Source of the DNA: an uncultured Ruminococcus sp.
GTDB taxonomy: Bacteria; Bacillota; Clostridia; Oscillospirales; Acutalibacteraceae
Reading direction: 5' to 3'
Assembly: GCA_902767125.1 (NCBI GenBank)
Contig: CACXGJ010000265.1
Span: forward strand, 1-17,550
Length of the DNA: 17,550 nucleotides
Notes under the pieces: generated by a model
What the model saw: the letters and a program-made list of their open reading frames with translations, nothing else
Databases searched by the model: none
What the model was told of the DNA's origin: nothing
Translations under genes and position numbers: made by a program
Shown here: one piece after another, positions 14,811 through 17,550 of the stretch
Layout: every line of letters begins with the position of its first letter
Numbering within the stretch: the stretch's first letter is position 1

Positions 14811-15946
14811 CTCCTAAACTTAATCCTTGTTTCTTTATCAGCCCACAGAATATCATCAAGAGTTATATTCTTTTTATCAAAGTCTGCATCTGACAGGGCT
14901 TTTTCAACTATTTCCGCTATATCTGTAAATCCTATTTTCTCATCCAAAAACATCTGCACTGCCACTTCATTCGCCGCATTTGCCACTGCTGGATATATGC
15001 CGCCTTTCTTCGGTGCTTCCCTGCAAAGTGCAAGGCATTTGAAGGTCTCATAATCCGGCTTTGCAAAATGAAGCTCGGCTATCTCCGATAAATCAAGCTC
15101 CTTTGCCGGTGATGGCAGTCTTTCGGGATATGTCAGAGCATACTGTATCGGTATCCTCATATCTGCCGTTCCAAGCTGTGCTATCACCGCATTATCCTTC
15201 AGCTGTATCATCGAATGTATGATACTCTCACGGTGTATCAGCACATCTATATCTTTATCCTCAACATCAAAAAGCCATGACGCTTCTATCACTTCCAAGC
15301 CCTTATTCATCATTGTAGCAGAATCAATGGTTATTTTCTTACCCATGCTCCAATTCGGATGCTTCAAGGCATTTTCAACGGTCACATTCTTCAATTCGTC
15401 CATGCTTTTTCCGAAAAATGCACCGCCTGATGCTGTTAAAATGACCTTCTTAAGCGATTTTTCGGGACATCCCTGAAGACACTGGAATATCGCTGAATGT
15501 TCACTGTCAACCGGATACAGCTTTATACCCGCCTTCTTTATCTCACTTATTACTATACTTCCGCCTGCTACCAATGTTTCTTTATTCGCCAATGCAATAT
15601 CTTTCCTTGCATCTATCGCCGAAAGCGTCGGCAGCATTCCTGCTACTCCCACTATCGCATTTACTACTGTATTTGCCTTTTCATACTGTGCAGCGGCAAT
15701 TATCCCTGCTTCTCCTCCGATGACTTTTATATCGGTATCGCCCAAAGCTATTTTCAGTCTTTTAGCTGCATTTTCATCCACAACACCCACTATATCGGGC
15801 TTAAATTCTCTCGCCTGATCCTCAAGCAGCTCTATGCTCGTATTGGCAGTCAACGCCGATACTTTTATCCCATGCATCCTTGCAACATCAAGTGTCTGCA
15901 CTCCAATAGAGCCTGTTGAACCTAATACGGATATATTCTTTGTCAT
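14807..15946 (-). CDS. dxr: 1-deoxy-D-xylulose 5-phosphate reductoisomerase (MEP pathway)
   Basis: Dxr rearranges and reduces 1-deoxy-D-xylulose 5-phosphate to 2-C-methyl-D-erythritol 4-phosphate with NADPH, the committed step of the MEP isoprenoid pathway. At 379 residues it is of standard length. The N-terminal NADPH fold has GSTGSIG (9-15) and the ALANKETLVAGG segment (118-129). The catalytic domain has PVDSEH (145-150), TASGGAF (171-177) and HPNWSMGKKITIDSATMMNKG (196-216), with metal ligands D147, E149 and E218. The C-terminal helical domain is complete. GGGAG lies 11 bases before the ATG, across the cdsA stop, with only a 6-base gap. Together with ispG and uppS it ties isoprenoid precursor supply to carrier-lipid synthesis in one operon. 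Confidence 0.98.
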   Translation of the reverse strand: MTKNISVLGSTGSIGVQTLDVARMHGIKVSALTANTSIELLEDQAREFKPDIVGVVDENAAKRLKIALGDTDIKVIGGEAGIIAAAQYEKANTVVNAIVGVAGMLPTLSAIDARKDIALANKETLVAGGSIVISEIKKAGIKLYPVDSEHSAIFQCLQGCPEKSLKKVILTASGGAFFGKSMDELKNVTVENALKHPNWSMGKKITIDSATMMNKGLEVIEASWLFDVEDKDIDVLIHRESIIHSMIQLKDNAVIAQLGTADMRIPIQYALTYPERLPSPAKELDLSEIAELHFAKPDYETFKCLALCREAPKKGGIYPAVANAANEVAVQMFLDEKIGFTDIAEIVEKALSDADFDKKNITLDDILWADKETRIKFRR

Positions 15947-15952
15947 AATCTT

Positions 15953-16774
15953 TTACACTCCCATTAACGGTAAATATCCTATCATTATATACAAAAACGG
16001 TGATACAAATATTACACTGTCAAATCTATCCAATACTCCGCCGTGTCCCGGAATCAGATTTCCGTAATCCTTGATTTCAAAAGTCCTCTTGATAACAGAA
16101 AAGCTCAAGTCTCCCAATATAGATAAAAGTGAGCCTGCCAACGAGATTACTGCCAAATTGATATAATTCATCTGAACATTTTTATATATGACATCGGCAA
16201 AAAGCCAGCCTAATCCACAAGTCGCCAATACACATACTATTGTACCGCCTACTGCACCCTCTATTGTTTTTTTGGGACTTATTTCGGGACACAGTTTATG
16301 TTTTCCGAGAAAAACTCCCACAAAGTATGCTCCTGCATCGGCAAGCCACGGCAATGCAAGTGTCAGCACAAAGTAAAATGCAGGATGTGCTATGTCAATA
16401 TTTTTCATCTGTATAACTGTCGAAAGTGACACTGTAATAATAATTGTCATGCTGTATACACACGCAAATTCTCTGAATGATATTTTTTTATGGCAGAATA
16501 TCATCATTGAAAGCATTATTGCCGTATATACATATCCTATTATCAGAACTGCCCCGTAATTCATAAGCATCGGATACAACACTGCAAATGCCATACTCGG
16601 ATAACTTATCTGCCAATGCTTCAAAGCCCTTATAGCATTCACGAACTCTCCGACTGCTATTGCACATACTGCCGCTATAAAAACATCTATTATTACAGGT
16701 ATGTTCCCGCTTAATATCATCACCGATACTATAAAAATTATCCCTACTATCCCAGATAATATCCTCTTGACCAT
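15953..16774 (-). CDS. cdsA: Phosphatidate cytidylyltransferase (CDP-diacylglycerol synthase)
   Basis: CdsA is a polytopic membrane enzyme that makes CDP-diacylglycerol from phosphatidic acid and CTP, the branch-point precursor of membrane phospholipids. The C-terminal family signature is intact at residues 226-252, with SVIKR, KDYGNLIPGHGG and LDRFD in order. The rest is highly hydrophobic, with about seven to eight membrane segments (roughly 8-22, 26-46, 60-75, 77-93, 104-121, 132-155, 173-193 and 205-222). The length of 273 residues is typical. The ATG immediately follows the uppS stop (TGAATG), which suggests translational coupling; GGTGG within the last uppS codons may serve as the ribosome binding site. 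Order uppS-cdsA-dxr is conserved in Firmicutes. Confidence 0.96.
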   Translation of the reverse strand: MVKRILSGIVGIIFIVSVMILSGNIPVIIDVFIAAVCAIAVGEFVNAIRALKHWQISYPSMAFAVLYPMLMNYGAVLIIGYVYTAIMLSMMIFCHKKISFREFACVYSMTIIITVSLSTVIQMKNIDIAHPAFYFVLTLALPWLADAGAYFVGVFLGKHKLCPEISPKKTIEGAVGGTIVCVLATCGLGWLFADVIYKNVQMNYINLAVISLAGSLLSILGDLSFSVIKRTFEIKDYGNLIPGHGGVLDRFDSVIFVSPFLYIMIGYLPLMGV

Positions 16775-17482
16775 TCACACACCACCAAATCTTCTGCTAC
16801 GTTTGTTGAATTCTTCTATTGCCCTGTCAAAATCCTTCGGCTTGAAATCAGGCCATAATACATCCATCGAATAAAATTCCGAATATGCAGCCTGATAAAG
16901 CAAAAAATTACTTAATCTATGCTCACCGCCTGTCCTTATTATAAGATCGGGATCGGGCTGTCCTGCCGTATAAAGATATTTTTCGATATCCTTTTCGGAA
17001 ATACTTTCTACATCCGTCTTATTCTCCATCACATCACGGCACACATTTCTGACGGCTCTCACGATCTCATCTCTGCCTCCGTAATTCATCGCTATATTCA
17101 ACAGCATTCCCTTACGATCCTTTGCCACTTCCTCCGTTTCATTGATAAGCTTTATCAGGTCGGGTGAAAATGCTGATCTGTCACCTATAAACACCACTTT
17201 TATATCATCGTCACGGAAATCGGTCAGCGAATCTACCAGATACTGATGAAAAATTTTCATTATGGCTCCGACTTCTTCGGCAGGTCTTTTCCAATTTTCA
17301 GTTGAAAAAGCATACAGTGTAAGAATTTTCACACCTTGTTTGCTTATATATCTTGTGATATTTCTGAAGGTCTGTGCACCATAGGTATGTCCCACCTGTC
17401 TTGGAAGTCCTCTTCTCTTTGCCCATCTGCCGTTGCCGTCCATAATTATTCCAACGTGTTCGGGAATATATAAATTTCCCAT
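16775..17482 (-). CDS. uppS: Isoprenyl transferase, probable undecaprenyl diphosphate synthase
   Basis: UppS adds cis isoprene units from IPP to farnesyl diphosphate to make the C55 lipid carrier used for peptidoglycan and wall polymer export. The 235 residues hold all conserved regions of the cis-prenyltransferase family: MDGNGRWA (14-21, catalytic D15), RRGLPRQVGH (23-32), LYAFSTENWKRP (56-67), NIAMNYGGRDEI (129-140) and IRTGGEHRLSNFLLYQAAYSE (182-202), with LWPDF (209-213) at the end. The RTGGEHR form matches that of E. coli UppS. AGAGG lies about 8 bases before the ATG. It is the first complete gene of the minus-strand run visible here; transcription probably starts further right. Product chain length cannot be proved, but context with cdsA and dxr favours the C55 enzyme. 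Confidence 0.96.
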   Translation of the reverse strand: MGNLYIPEHVGIIMDGNGRWAKRRGLPRQVGHTYGAQTFRNITRYISKQGVKILTLYAFSTENWKRPAEEVGAIMKIFHQYLVDSLTDFRDDDIKVVFIGDRSAFSPDLIKLINETEEVAKDRKGMLLNIAMNYGGRDEIVRAVRNVCRDVMENKTDVESISEKDIEKYLYTAGQPDPDLIIRTGGEHRLSNFLLYQAAYSEFYSMDVLWPDFKPKDFDRAIEEFNKRSRRFGGV

Positions 17483-17548
17483 TCAAATCACCTCTGTCAT
17501 ATTTATAATTTTATCCTGCCCGTTTTGCTGAAAATATATCTCGGCAAG
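17483..17548 (-). CDS. Possible C-terminal end of an unidentified upstream gene (partial)
   Basis: One frame stays open from the right edge to a TGA that directly abuts the uppS ATG (TGAATG), encoding a tail that reads LAEIYFQQNGQDKIINMTEV plus a final Ile. The direct abutment and a uppS ribosome binding site inside this frame resemble the other junctions in the run, which favours a real gene. Only 21 codons are visible, so this could be non-coding sequence. The tail does not resemble the end of ribosome recycling factor, which precedes uppS in many Firmicutes. I do not recognise it. Confidence 0.3.
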   Translation of the reverse strand, partial: LAEIYFQQNGQDKIINMTEVI

Positions 17549-17550
17549 AA

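Noticed and set aside
16919..16939. RTGGEHR in UppS instead of the RTSGE-type motif of B. subtilis
   Set aside because: The same form occurs in E. coli UppS, so it is normal variation within the family rather than a sign of altered function.

Overview
This window is AT-rich chromosomal DNA from a low-GC Firmicute, most likely a member of the Clostridia. The evidence is a Gram-positive-type PolC replicative polymerase, the AddAB (rather than RecBCD) recombination nuclease, the MEP isoprenoid pathway, strong AGGAGG ribosome binding sites and heavy use of ATA isoleucine codons. It is almost entirely housekeeping sequence. I saw no mobile element, CRISPR array, tRNA or rRNA. No gene-free stretch exceeds about 130 bases.

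Layout, left to right. Positions 1-4461 (minus strand) hold an operon read right to left: a PPP-family metallophosphoesterase, addB, and the start of addA, which runs off the left edge. A short intergenic region (4462-4578) contains a good intrinsic terminator for the next gene and perhaps a weak promoter for the phosphatase. prfB (release factor 2, 4579-5712, minus) follows. It has a near-consensus promoter and lacks the programmed frameshift that usually autoregulates this gene. A 129-base divergent region separates it from the only plus-strand gene, an AGCS-family sodium:amino-acid symporter (5842-7188).

Positions 7162-17482 (minus strand) are one tightly packed gene run read right to left: uppS, cdsA, dxr, rseP, ispG, polC and a P-loop NTPase-CYTH fusion protein. 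Junctions range from a 4-base overlap to a 17-base gap, so they are very likely cotranscribed. The run makes isoprenoid precursors (Dxr, IspG), builds the undecaprenyl carrier (UppS), makes CDP-diacylglycerol for phospholipids (CdsA), carries out intramembrane proteolysis (RseP) and replicates the chromosome (PolC). It resembles the classical Bacillus frr-uppS-cdsA-dxr-rasP-proS-polC cluster, but ispG sits where proS would be, and the short reading frame just upstream of uppS does not look like the end of frr.

Most notable points: the bacterial NTPase-CYTH fusion, which resembles in architecture the eukaryotic TTD14 protein; the frameshift-free prfB; a degenerate clamp-binding tail on PolC; an in-frame TTG with a better Shine-Dalgarno sequence near the polC start; and the overlapping convergent ends of the symporter and fusion genes. 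I found no convincing wholly new system here.
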